Of a stretch of 64,000 nucleotides of DNA, positions 28,701 to 35,579 are shown piece after piece (within the stretch, counting starts at the first letter, position 1; each line of letters opens with the position of its first letter). Under the pieces are notes generated by a model that was not told the origin of the DNA, searched no databases, and saw only the letters and a program-made list of their open reading frames with translations. Position numbers and translations under genes: made by a program. The stretch is from Opitutia bacterium (GTDB lineage Bacteria > Verrucomicrobiota > Verrucomicrobiia > Opitutales > Opitutaceae), in the NCBI GenBank assembly GCA_947474365.1, contig CANJIU010000030.1, positions 24,432 through 88,431 of the forward strand, read 5' to 3'.

Positions 28701-29760
28701 ACAACCGCTCGCACGCCTCGGCGATTTCGGCCGGTGAGCCGGTGGGCGGAAGAAAGAGCGCCTCGCGGCCGTTTTCCATCAGCGCGGCCAGATTGGACGG
28801 CGGGAGGATGACGGGCTTTCCGCTCGAAAGAAACTCGGGGAGCTTGGAGGGGAGCCGGTAGTCGTTGAAGGGGCCGGGACGGCCGGGTTGAACCAGGACG
28901 TCGGCGAGCGCGAGCAGGGCGGGGAGCTTGCCCTTTTCGATGAAACCGAGGTCGAGCACGTGGCGCTTCACGTCGTCGGCCAGGCCGGTGAGGAAGCGAG
29001 GCGAGTTGAAGCCGGTGCGGACGAGTCGAGTGGGTGTGCCGCGTTGGTTGAGCAGGGCAACGGCGAGGTAGAGCTCGCGCATCTCCGGCTCGTTGGCGAA
29101 GGTGTTGCTGCCGGTGAAGACGATGACCTTTTCGTCGGCTCGCAGGCCGATTTCCGCGCGGAACGCCGGGTCGGCGGGCTGCGGCAGGTAGAGTCCGAAA
29201 TCGACGCCGGGAAACAGGAGATGCGTCGGGGTGTCGGGCGGTGCGAACTCAGCGAGGCGGTCGATGATGTGCGTGACGCCGTCGGCGAGGCGCAGGAAGC
29301 TCTCGCTGCGCAGCGGGTGCGGGAGGCTGTCGTTGAGCAGGGCGTCGAGCGCGTCGGCGCCGCTCGCACAAAGTTGCGCGTAAGTTCGGCCGGTGAATCC
29401 TTCCAGGAGGAAATGCTCGTTGTCCTCCAGGTGGATGATGACCTTGGCCGGCGTGCCGTCTCCAGCGCCGATCGCGGCCCGCTGGTAGGCGAGGGTGAAT
29501 TTCCGCACGCATTCACGCGGGGTCCACGCATGGATGAGGTCGGCGGATTTCCCGTTGGGGAAAAGGTGGGGGCGGGCGAGTGCTTCGTCGTAGGTCGCGG
29601 CGATGAACAGGGGGTGGGCGATGTGCCGCAGCGTCTCCTTGCGATCGGGGACCGCCACCACACAGGCATGTCCCGCGGCGCACAGGGTGTTGGCGAACCC
29701 GCCGATATGATTCAGGCTGTTCGTGGTAAAGTCACCGTAGTTGACGAAGAGGATATTCAA
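25720..29760 (-). CDS. Triple glycosyltransferase: GT4, coiled coil, RGW module, GT2, GT2
   Basis: About 1346 residues. GT4 domain (about 1-400; ILFVNYGDFTTNSLNHIGGF, LPSKLPEFLSSGKPVILPP), a long coiled coil (about 415-640) ending in SFSWKVTSPFRALRR, an RGW module (RGW 673-675), GT2-A (about 797-1040; SVLMPTYNTPEKW, LLDHDDEIRP) and GT2-B (about 1055-1330; LVIPTRNRLNVL, LLNNDLEVI, AFNDVDFCLKVR). Such proteins build repeating glycan chains on the cytoplasmic side. I start at TTG 29760, which gives the usual LNILFVNYGD N-terminus. The frame extends to a TTG at 29799, but those codons lie in a repeat flanking the GxxExxY insertion, so the native start may have been displaced. No good ribosome-binding site is visible at either. 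Confidence 0.85.
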   Translation of the reverse strand: MNILFVNYGDFTTNSLNHIGGFANTLCAAGHACVVAVPDRKETLRHIAHPLFIAATYDEALARPHLFPNGKSADLIHAWTPRECVRKFTLAYQRAAIGAGDGTPAKVIIHLEDNEHFLLEGFTGRTYAQLCASGADALDALLNDSLPHPLRSESFLRLADGVTHIIDRLAEFAPPDTPTHLLFPGVDFGLYLPQPADPAFRAEIGLRADEKVIVFTGSNTFANEPEMRELYLAVALLNQRGTPTRLVRTGFNSPRFLTGLADDVKRHVLDLGFIEKGKLPALLALADVLVQPGRPGPFNDYRLPSKLPEFLSSGKPVILPPSNLAALMENGREALFLPPTGSPAEIAEACERLFADATLGAQLGENAIAFARRHFDLTANTGALTEFYTATLARASTTTWSLAQDPTATDVTLFSANLAGHLNAAAASLNDPAAQQLAAQTDLLAHLVRQLEQSIETSARHRIALVAADRDAVLAREKLTQQHVKNIEDLLAAAREHAAGLEQSRGMTQVYADNMGRELAQHKQRRDQADVLLRTARLQVTAYENALLSADAEIDALKDSLAKTAEELETAVADAKAAAAAHAAERAALEHQLAADRAVAADQLAQVEAILRSRDQKIATMQASFSWKVTSPFRALRRTFFDKPTAPAASSQLIGNIDYPQDWSNIAPTLNVRGWSLHRAKVPLRAVRASLDGKPISSEFGLERLDVLDHFRDYPGAERCGWIAKVDVPRFGSHLLLIEAQDESGAWHIAVSRQIKRTADAAPPPPNTYGAWVAAYDTLTPDDADRIRAKIAALTKRPLISVLMPTYNTPEKWLVAAIESVRRQLYDNWELCIADDASKEPHVRKILERYQKKDSRIKVVFRESNGHISASSNSALALAHGEFIALLDHDDEIRPHALACVALELDANPNADLVYSDEDKIDENGYRYDHYFKPDWNPDLFNVQNYVSHLGVYRTLLVREVGGFRVGYEGSQDWDLAMRVVERTAPDRIRHIPKILYHWRSVPGSTAMLIGAKTYATQAAEKVISEHFVRIGVEATISPTKGSYWRVHYPIPHPAPLVTLVIPTRNRLNVLKPCIESLLAKTTYPNFEILIVDNDSDDPDTLAYLADVVRVDPNAPRPAATVRVVRFSGEFNFSAINNFGVSQTKAPLVGLLNNDLEVIHGDWLDEMVSHALRPEIGCVGAKLYYPDDRIQHAGVILGIGGVAAHAWQTHPRGAAGQAHRNLLQQNMSAVTAACLVIRRAVYEQVGGLEADKLKVAFNDVDFCLKVRAAGFRNFWTPYAELYHHESASRGKEDTLEKRDRFRSEVEYMTSKWGDTLANDPAYNPNLTLTINDFTLSAPPRPWPPLA

Positions 29761-29770
29761 GACAGAGGAA

Positions 29771-29796
29771 TGGAACAGGAAGGACGGAAAGAGCGG
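29771..29796. repeat. Left arm of imperfect inverted repeat flanking the GxxExxY gene
   Basis: This 26-base purine-rich stretch (TGGAACAGGAAGGACGG...) matches the reverse complement of 30219-30244 at about 22 of 26 positions by eye. It lies at the 5' end of the triple glycosyltransferase frame, where it is read as PLFPSFLFHS. The pair encloses only the GxxExxY gene and suggests a small inserted unit. Confidence 0.6.
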
Positions 29797-29802
29797 CAAG
29801 AA

Positions 29803-30207
29803 TCAAGGCTGGTCTGCGCCCTTTAGCGTCAGACGACGAATGCCCTCTTTGACCGTGACTTCGTGAAAATTGATCAGGAGGCCGATTGGCGAATTGAGCA
29901 GACGCATGTAGCTCAAGAGTTGAGCCACGTGAATGGGAAGAATTTTTTCCACGGCTTTTGCTTCAATGATGAGGCATCGATCGATGTAGAAATCGAGCCG
30001 CAAGGGTTCGTCGAAAACCAAATCCTTGTAGGTGATCGGTACGATGAGCTCGCGTTCAAAGGGGATGCCGCGAAGCAGCAACTCGTGAGCGAGGCATTTC
30101 TGATAGATACTTTCCAAGAGCCCCGAGCCTTTGTCCCTGTGAACCTCGATGGCCGCGCCAATCACTTTGGGCGACCAGCGATCGGCGCGACTGAAATCAG
30201 GATGCAT
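29803..30207 (-). CDS. GxxExxY protein
   Basis: 134 residues. GSGLLESIYQKCLAHELLLRG carries the GxxExxY signature, followed by VPITYKD, LDFYIDRCLIIEAKAVE and LLINFHEVTVKEGI. The LDFYID...IIEAKA pattern resembles a small nuclease-like fold (PD-(D/E)XK-like acidic and lysine residues), but no activity is established for the family as far as I know. GGAAGGAAAGCC before the ATG is a plausible ribosome-binding site. The gene is visibly less GC-rich than its neighbours and is bracketed by imperfect inverted repeats (29771-29796 and 30219-30244). It has no evident link to glycan synthesis and looks like an insertion between the transaldolase and triple-GT genes. Confidence 0.9.
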   Translation of the reverse strand: MHPDFSRADRWSPKVIGAAIEVHRDKGSGLLESIYQKCLAHELLLRGIPFERELIVPITYKDLVFDEPLRLDFYIDRCLIIEAKAVEKILPIHVAQLLSYMRLLNSPIGLLINFHEVTVKEGIRRLTLKGADQP

Positions 30208-30218
30208 GGCTTTCCTTC

Positions 30219-30244
30219 CCGCGCCTTCCGCCCTTCCTGTTCAA
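30219..30244. repeat. Right arm of imperfect inverted repeat flanking the GxxExxY gene
   Basis: The reverse complement reads TTGAACAGGAAGGGCGG... and matches 29771-29796 at about 22 of 26 positions. It lies just upstream of the GxxExxY start and may also carry part of its ribosome-binding region. The rest of the gap to 30344 shows nothing I can name. Confidence 0.6.
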
Positions 30245-30344
30245 TGATTTAATGCCCGTGGCGTGAGCGAGCAGCCCGGTGGAACGGTTTGAACGGGCAG
30301 CGGCAGATTCCGGACGGGCCGCGAGTCTGCCTGCTGCGAAAGGC

Positions 30345-31064
30345 TCAGAGCTTGAACCCCACTTCGGCCGCGTCTTTGGCGAACATCCGCACGGTGTCGA
30401 GGGAGAGTTCGGTCAAATCGTTGCCGAACATCTTTGCCGCCTTGGCGAGGATGTCGTGCGGGACCGTGATGATGGCGCATCCGCACTCCTGAGCTTGGAA
30501 AATGTTGAGCACCTCACGGGTGCTGGCCCAGAGCAGTTCGGCCTTGGGCTGGGCGTGGAGCAGCGCCCCGCAGGCGCGCATCATCGGAACGGGATCGACA
30601 CCGGTGTCGGCAATGCGGCCGGCAAACACCGAGACGACGGACGGCACCGCGGGGTTGAGCGCCTCGGCCACGCCGGCGACCTGCCGGAGGGTCAGGAGCG
30701 CGGTGACGTTGAGTTTCACGCCCGCGAGACCGAGTTCCTTGATCAGCGGTAGACACGAGTCACCGCGGGAATTGGTGATCGGGATCTTGGTGTAAACGTT
30801 CGCGCCCCAGCTGTTGATCTTCAGCGCCTGCCGCTTCATGTCAACGAGGTCGTCGGTGAAGACCTCCAATGAGATCGGCTTGGCGGTGACCGTCTGGAGG
30901 ACATCCTTGGCGAAGGCCTCGTAGTCCTTGATCCCGGCCTTCTTCATCAGCGAGGGATTGGTCGTCAGGCCCTTGATGTAGGGCTTGGCGTAAAGATCGA
31001 GGATACCCGCCTTGTCGGCGCCGTCAGCGTACAATTGGATCGTGAGATCGTTTAGGGTTGGCAT
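30345..31064 (-). CDS. Transaldolase, small TAL/FSA type
   Basis: 239 residues from the ATG at 31064 (MPTLNDLTIQLYADGAD); the frame is open to 31409, but that part lies in the phosphatase gene. GLTTNPSLM at 32-40 and YTKIPIT with the likely Schiff-base Lys93 are the transaldolase signatures, with FAGRIADTGVDP further on. The length fits the single-domain TAL/FSA class. Transaldolases interconvert fructose 6-phosphate and sedoheptulose 7-phosphate. As the neighbours use heptose phosphates, a role in supplying sedoheptulose 7-phosphate is attractive, though this is inferred from position. It could instead be a fructose-6-phosphate aldolase-like enzyme. Confidence 0.85.
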   Translation of the reverse strand: MPTLNDLTIQLYADGADKAGILDLYAKPYIKGLTTNPSLMKKAGIKDYEAFAKDVLQTVTAKPISLEVFTDDLVDMKRQALKINSWGANVYTKIPITNSRGDSCLPLIKELGLAGVKLNVTALLTLRQVAGVAEALNPAVPSVVSVFAGRIADTGVDPVPMMRACGALLHAQPKAELLWASTREVLNIFQAQECGCAIITVPHDILAKAAKMFGNDLTELSLDTVRMFAKDAAEVGFKL

Positions 31065-31119
31065 ACGCAAAGGAGGTGAAGGAATGGAGGTCGAAGTGAA
31101 AGGGTAAAGTGACCCGACA

Positions 31120-31689
31120 TCAGCGCGCGCGCAGGATGGTGGCCGCCGCGGCCGCAAAGGTTTTGACGGTGAAATCCGGGGCGGAGCGCAGTTCCTCGGC
31201 GTAGCCAAAATCGATAAAAACCGTGCGCACCCCGGCGCGTTTGCCGCAATCGATGTCCCGCCAGCGGTCGCCGACCATCCACGACCGGCCGAGGTCGAGG
31301 TCCAAGGCCATGGCGGCGTTGAACAGCATGCCGGGCTCGGGTTTGCGCCGGCGGTCAGGAGGCGCGGATTTGTCGAGGCCGGGAGCGTAGCAGACCTCGA
31401 TGTGTTCAATCTGTGGCACCAGTTTCCTCAGCCGGGCATGCATCGCCTCCACGACCAGCTGCGACTGCGTGCCACGCCCGACATCGGGCTGGTTCGTGGC
31501 GACGACCAAGACAAAGCCGGCGGCGGCGAGTGCGGCGCAGGCGGCGGGCACATCGGGAAACAGGCGGAATTCGTCGAGCGACTGCGGGGGGTAGGGTTTG
31601 CCGTCGCGGACGACCTGGACGTTCAATGTGCCATCGCGGTCGAGAAAAATTGCCGGCCTAAAGGCGGTCGATGGCGAGGAGCAGCCCAT
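31120..31689 (-). CDS. gmhB: HAD-IIIA phosphatase, D,D-heptose 1,7-bisphosphate phosphatase-like
   Basis: 189 residues. AIFLDRDGTLN is HAD motif I with both catalytic aspartates, VVATNQPDVGRG is motif II, and KPEPGML with WMVGDRWRDIDCGKRAG give motifs III and IV. The size and TNQ segment fit GmhB, which removes the 7-phosphate of heptose 1,7-bisphosphate. The gene sits among heptose isomerase, kinase and nucleotidyltransferase genes, which supports that role. Histidinol-phosphate phosphatase is the main alternative for the family but makes no sense here. Confidence 0.85.
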   Translation of the reverse strand: MGCSSPSTAFRPAIFLDRDGTLNVQVVRDGKPYPPQSLDEFRLFPDVPAACAALAAAGFVLVVATNQPDVGRGTQSQLVVEAMHARLRKLVPQIEHIEVCYAPGLDKSAPPDRRRKPEPGMLFNAAMALDLDLGRSWMVGDRWRDIDCGKRAGVRTVFIDFGYAEELRSAPDFTVKTFAAAAATILRAR

Positions 31690-31734
31690 GGGAGACGGTG
31701 ATTCCGCCGCGGGACGGCGGCTGGTCCGTTCACG

Positions 31735-32334
31735 TCAGCGAACGGACTCCCATTTCGTCTGATTCAGCTTCAAATCCGGATGCGAGACGAAGAGGTGCCA
31801 GATCACCGCCTGGAAGGCTTCGCTGTGCGGCGTGATGTTGTTGGCGTTTACCGTTGGCACGATGACGCAGGCGTCGGCGACCGTCGCGGTGTAGCCGCCG
31901 TCCTTGCCGACGATGCCGATCACCCGGGCGCCGACCTGTTTGGCGAACTGCAGCGCGGTGACCAAGTTGGGGGAAACATTTTTTTCCAGGTTGCCGCCGC
32001 CGACCGAGAAGATGAGCAGCGCGTCGTCCTTCTTCAGGCGGGACCCACGCAGCCACTCGACGAAAACGCTGGCCCAGCCCTCGTCATTCGTGCGGGCGGT
32101 GAGTTCGGAGACGTTGTCGGTCGGAGCGTAACATTCGAGTCCGCCAATCTTCCGGAAATCGTTCACGGCATGCGAGGCGTTGGCGGCACTGCCTCCGACC
32201 CCGAGGATGAAGAGCCGCCCGCCACGGGAACGCACGGCGACGAGCTCCCGGACGCATTTCTCGCAATCGTCAGGATTGAGCCTCGCAATGATCTCGGACG
32301 TTTCCCGAAGGTGTTGGACGGAGTAGGACGACAT
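31735..32334 (-). CDS. gmhA: SIS-domain sugar isomerase, probable phosphoheptose isomerase
   Basis: 199 residues from the ATG at 32334 (MSSYSVQHLRETSEII); the frame is open to 32841, but that extension lies in the nucleotidyltransferase gene. LGVGGSAANASHAVNDFRK is the phosphate-binding loop of SIS isomerases, and SVGGGNLEKN with VIGIVGKDGG continue the fold. GmhA converts sedoheptulose 7-phosphate to D-glycero-D-manno-heptose 7-phosphate. The usual catalytic Glu after the first loop seems to be Asp, and the C-terminal catalytic His is not exactly in register, so this may be a diverged isomerase. The cassette context still makes heptose the best guess. Confidence 0.75.
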   Translation of the reverse strand: MSSYSVQHLRETSEIIARLNPDDCEKCVRELVAVRSRGGRLFILGVGGSAANASHAVNDFRKIGGLECYAPTDNVSELTARTNDEGWASVFVEWLRGSRLKKDDALLIFSVGGGNLEKNVSPNLVTALQFAKQVGARVIGIVGKDGGYTATVADACVIVPTVNANNITPHSEAFQAVIWHLFVSHPDLKLNQTKWESVR

Positions 32335-32339
32335 GATGG

Positions 32340-33062
32340 TTAGAGGGACGGACGTTGGCCGCCGCGCAGCAAGGCGTCCAGTTCGTTCAAACCTTCGTGG
32401 GAACCAATCTCGTAGAAGCGTTCCTTGATCTCGAATCCCGCCAGTTGCCGGCGCTGGCAGAGCTGGGTTTGCACGGTCGCGAGGTCGACGACCGCGTCGC
32501 GCGGAAAGCCGTCGAATGCCGTCGTGCGAAACAACCCCAGGCCATAGTCGATATGGTGCATCTGGGGCACGCGGTTCTTTTTGTCGTAGATCTTGATTTC
32601 GCCGTGCTCGAACCAGACGTTGCTCGTGTCGTAGCGTCCGTGGTTTTCGTAGACGGTCATGAGGCCCGCCTGGCCCGACTTGATGAAGAAGTCCCCGACC
32701 GCCCCGTAATCGACGGGGAGATAACTGTCGCCGTAGAGCATGTAGAACGCGTCGCCGAGTTTCGGCAGAGCGGCGATGAGCGCGCCGCCGGTGCCGAGGA
32801 GCTTGGGTCCGTCGAATGCGTAGTCGATTTTGACACCCCACTTGGCGCCGTCGCCGTATTGGTCGACGATCATCTCGCCGAGATAGCCGACGCAGAGGAC
32901 GATGTGCCGGAGCCCGGCGGCCTTGAGCAGGCGGATCTGATGGGAGAAAAACGGCTCACCCGCGACCTCGACGAGGAGCTTGGGGATTTTTTCCGTGATC
33001 GGCCGGAGCCGGGTGGCGAGACCGCCGGCGAGGATCGCGACGGGGAGATCGGTGGAGGTCAT
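32340..33062 (-). CDS. hddC: Heptose 1-phosphate nucleotidyltransferase (HddC-like)
   Basis: 240 residues from the ATG at 33062 (MTSTDLPVAILAGGLATRL); a GTG at 33083 would add seven residues. AGGLATRLRPITEKIPKLL is the nucleotide-binding loop of sugar-nucleotidyltransferases, and YMLYGDSYLPVDY carries the metal-binding aspartate. The short length without a C-terminal beta helix fits HddC, which makes GDP-D-glycero-alpha-D-manno-heptose from the 1-phosphate. The assignment to heptose rests on the adjacent HddA, SIS and GmhB genes; a glucose 1-phosphate enzyme would have similar motifs. Confidence 0.8.
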   Translation of the reverse strand: MTSTDLPVAILAGGLATRLRPITEKIPKLLVEVAGEPFFSHQIRLLKAAGLRHIVLCVGYLGEMIVDQYGDGAKWGVKIDYAFDGPKLLGTGGALIAALPKLGDAFYMLYGDSYLPVDYGAVGDFFIKSGQAGLMTVYENHGRYDTSNVWFEHGEIKIYDKKNRVPQMHHIDYGLGLFRTTAFDGFPRDAVVDLATVQTQLCQRRQLAGFEIKERFYEIGSHEGLNELDALLRGGQRPSL

Positions 33063-33168
33063 GAGGAAGGGCCCACCAAACACACGAATGACACGAAACT
33101 GGATGCGCCGGGGAATTTTTCTGGGCCGAATTTCGTGAGTTTTGCGTGTTTCGTGGGCATCCGGTTCG

Positions 33169-34152
33169 TCAATTCTGCGCGACTACCTTCGAGCCTTCGA
33201 AGTCAAATCGGAACCGTACTTCCTGGAGGCCCTTTTCCCGCATGGCGTGGCGGAGTTTCTTTTTGTCGCCGGCGTAGAACATCAGGAAGCCGCCGCCGCC
33301 GGCGCCGATGAGTTTGCCGCCGAGCGCGCCGTGGGCCATGGCGTAGTCATACCAATCGTTGATGTGCGCGTTGCTCATGCCGGAGCTGCGGGCCTTCTTG
33401 CGCTGCCAGTGGACGTCCATCAGCCGGGCGAATTCCTCCAGGTTGCCGCCTTCGAGCGCGGCGAGCGACTGGTAACCGAGCTCCTTCGTGTAATGCAGAT
33501 TGTCCAGCATCGCCTGGTCGTTGCTCTTCGACTTGTCGTTTTGGTCCTTCAGGATCGCGGAGGCGCTGCGGCTGAAGCCGGTGAAGAAGAGGAGGAGGTT
33601 ATCCTCGAGATTGAAATGCGTCTCTTCGGAGATGTTGCACGGGCGGTATTCGACGCGACCGTCGGGATGAAACGTGAAGGCCGTGATGCCGCCGATCGCC
33701 GCGATGTACTGGTCCTGCTTGCCGATCGGCTCGCCCAGCTTGTTGAGCTCGATGTCGCAGGCTTGCTCGGCGAGTTCTGCGGGCGAGAGGATGTTTTTCT
33801 TGTGCGCGTGGAGCGCCTTGAGCAGCGCGGTGGTGAAGCTGCCGCTCGAACCCAGGCCGGTGCCGCCGGGAATGTCGGCCATCGACGTCAGCTCGATGTG
33901 TGGGTCGGTGATGCCGGTGAGTTTGAGCGCCTCGCGGATGATCGGATGCTCGATTTCCGCCACGGATTTCACGCGCTCGAGCTTCGAGTACTTGATGATG
34001 ATCTCGGGCTGAAACGTCCGGTGCTGCGTGATGTAGACGTACTTGTCGATCGCGGCCGCGACGAGGAAGCCGCCATGCTCGCGGTAGTAGGACGGGAGGT
34101 CGGTGCCGCCGCCGCCGAGGGAAACGCGAAGTGGAGAACGCGTGATGATCAT
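33169..34152 (-). CDS. hddA: GHMP kinase, D-glycero-D-manno-heptose 7-phosphate 1-kinase (HddA-like)
   Basis: 327 residues from the ATG at 34152; the frame is open to 34512 but the extension overlaps the oxidoreductase gene. MIITRSPLRVSLGGGGTDLP is the typical N-terminus of HddA-like GHMP kinases. IPGGTGLGSSGSFTTALLKAL is the ATP-binding loop, and KLIGAGGGGFLMFYA is the C-terminal glycine motif. The enzyme should phosphorylate C1 of heptose 7-phosphate to the alpha-1,7-bisphosphate, the substrate of the GmhB-like phosphatase downstream. Fucose or other sugar kinases share the fold, but this N-terminus and neighbourhood favour heptose. Confidence 0.87.
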   Translation of the reverse strand: MIITRSPLRVSLGGGGTDLPSYYREHGGFLVAAAIDKYVYITQHRTFQPEIIIKYSKLERVKSVAEIEHPIIREALKLTGITDPHIELTSMADIPGGTGLGSSGSFTTALLKALHAHKKNILSPAELAEQACDIELNKLGEPIGKQDQYIAAIGGITAFTFHPDGRVEYRPCNISEETHFNLEDNLLLFFTGFSRSASAILKDQNDKSKSNDQAMLDNLHYTKELGYQSLAALEGGNLEEFARLMDVHWQRKKARSSGMSNAHINDWYDYAMAHGALGGKLIGAGGGGFLMFYAGDKKKLRHAMREKGLQEVRFRFDFEGSKVVAQN

Positions 34153-34183
34153 GGGGGATTTTCGCTGTTCGAAGGACGGAGGC

Positions 34184-35209
34184 TCAGGCGCTCGCGGTAG
34201 AAGCCGGGTAGCCGCTTTGGCGGTAGATTTTTTCGACGATTTCGAGCGTGCGGATGCCCTCGGTGAGGCCGGGCTTTGGCTCGCGCCCGAGGCGGATGTC
34301 CTCGGTGAATTCCCGCGTCTCGATCGCCCAGGACTCGTCGCCGCGGGGAAATTCCCACGCGGTGGTCTCAGGCGGCCCCATCTCGGGCAGCATCTTGTAA
34401 TAAGTGAGGCGTTCGACGCCGTAGCTTCCGCCGAGTCCGTCGATCGCAAGCTTGGCGTCACGTCCGTAGATTTCGAACGAAAACAGGTTTTTCCACTCGG
34501 TGCAGCTCGCATGGAGCCATGCGGTCTGGCCGGCGGCGGTACGCAGGGAGAGGAACGCGTTGTCGTCGACCTTCATGTCCCAGTAGAGGGTCGAGGCGTG
34601 TCCCTCGACGACGGGGAAATCGCCGAGAAACCAACCGGCAAGATCGATGAGGTGCACGCCCTGGTCGATGAGTTCGCCGCCGCCGGAAAGGGCGACGTCG
34701 CTCCGCCACTCGCGGTCGTAGCCCTTACGCCCGCCATGGCCGTAGCGGGCCCGCAGAAACATCAGGGGGCCGAGCGCGCCGGAATCGAAGAGCTCCCGCG
34801 CTTTCTGGAGTGCAGGGTGGAAGCGGTGGTTGTAGCCAAGCCGGACGCGCGCGCCCGTCTTCTGGGCGGCGTCGCGGACCGCACGAAGCTGGGCAGAGTT
34901 GAGGGCGCCGGGCTTTTCCACCAGCACGTGCTTGCCCGCCCGGACGGCAGCGAGGGTGATGGGGGCGAGGGAGGCGTTCAGCGTCGACACGATGACGGCG
35001 GTCACGCGTGGGTCGGCGAGCACCACCTGCTGGTCGGTGACCGCGTTGCAACCCGGGGCGAGCTTTGCCAGGTCGGCCGCACGGGAAGGATCGAGGTCGC
35101 AGGTGTAGAGCAGGCGGGGGCTCTTGCCGAGGGCGGCGATTCGTTTTCGGCCGATCAGGCCGCAGCCGATGACGGCAAATAGAGGTTGCTCGGAGCTGGC
35201 GCGGTTCAT
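34184..35209 (-). CDS. Gfo/Idh/MocA-family NAD(P)-dependent oxidoreductase
   Basis: 341 residues from the ATG at 35209; an in-frame start at 35230 would add seven. AVIGCGLIGRKRI is the dinucleotide-binding loop and HVLVEKPGAL carries the conserved EKP. The C-terminal domain has GGGELIDQGVHLIDLAGWF, the usual substrate-side helix with a likely catalytic histidine. Such enzymes oxidise or reduce sugar carbons, often at C3 of nucleotide sugars. Being first in the heptose cassette it may modify a heptose derivative, but the substrate is not evident. Confidence 0.85.
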   Translation of the reverse strand: MNRASSEQPLFAVIGCGLIGRKRIAALGKSPRLLYTCDLDPSRAADLAKLAPGCNAVTDQQVVLADPRVTAVIVSTLNASLAPITLAAVRAGKHVLVEKPGALNSAQLRAVRDAAQKTGARVRLGYNHRFHPALQKARELFDSGALGPLMFLRARYGHGGRKGYDREWRSDVALSGGGELIDQGVHLIDLAGWFLGDFPVVEGHASTLYWDMKVDDNAFLSLRTAAGQTAWLHASCTEWKNLFSFEIYGRDAKLAIDGLGGSYGVERLTYYKMLPEMGPPETTAWEFPRGDESWAIETREFTEDIRLGREPKPGLTEGIRTLEIVEKIYRQSGYPASTASA

Positions 35210-35579
35210 TCCGTGGTCGTGAATGACCAAGGCGAAGCTAACCAGCGCGGCGACGCAAGTGAGGTTTTAAGATGAATAACGAGGAAGCCACGGCATTTGG
35301 ACGCCTCGGCCGATTGACGATGGGAAAATCGCCAGCACCCGATCGTCTGGTGGCCGCGAGCGCCAACGAGTGGACCGGGAAAACGCAACCGAGCCTCCAC
35401 TCGCTGGCGCTCGCGGCTACGGGTGAGCGTCAACGTCGAGAAGCGCCCATCGTGTTTCAATCGAGTTGGAGCGGCTTGACCCCACGCCGCCGGAAGGGAT
35501 TTTACCCGATTCGGGCGGTGGATTCAGGGACAGTGAAGCAGCGTGAGGTCAAGCTGCTCCATCGCGGAGCGAGATTGCG
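35210..35579. promoter_or_regulatory. Divergent intergenic region between the heptose cassette and the plus-strand pair
   Basis: 370 bases with no convincing gene; the small open frame across it ends inside the next start codon and has no coding character. As the only divergent gap inside the locus it probably holds promoters for both sides. TTGACC at 35476-35481 could be a -35 box for the plus strand, but the sequence 17 bases later is a poor -10, so the call is weak. GGAG at 35567-35570 is a plausible ribosome-binding site for the ATG at 35580. Confidence 0.35.
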
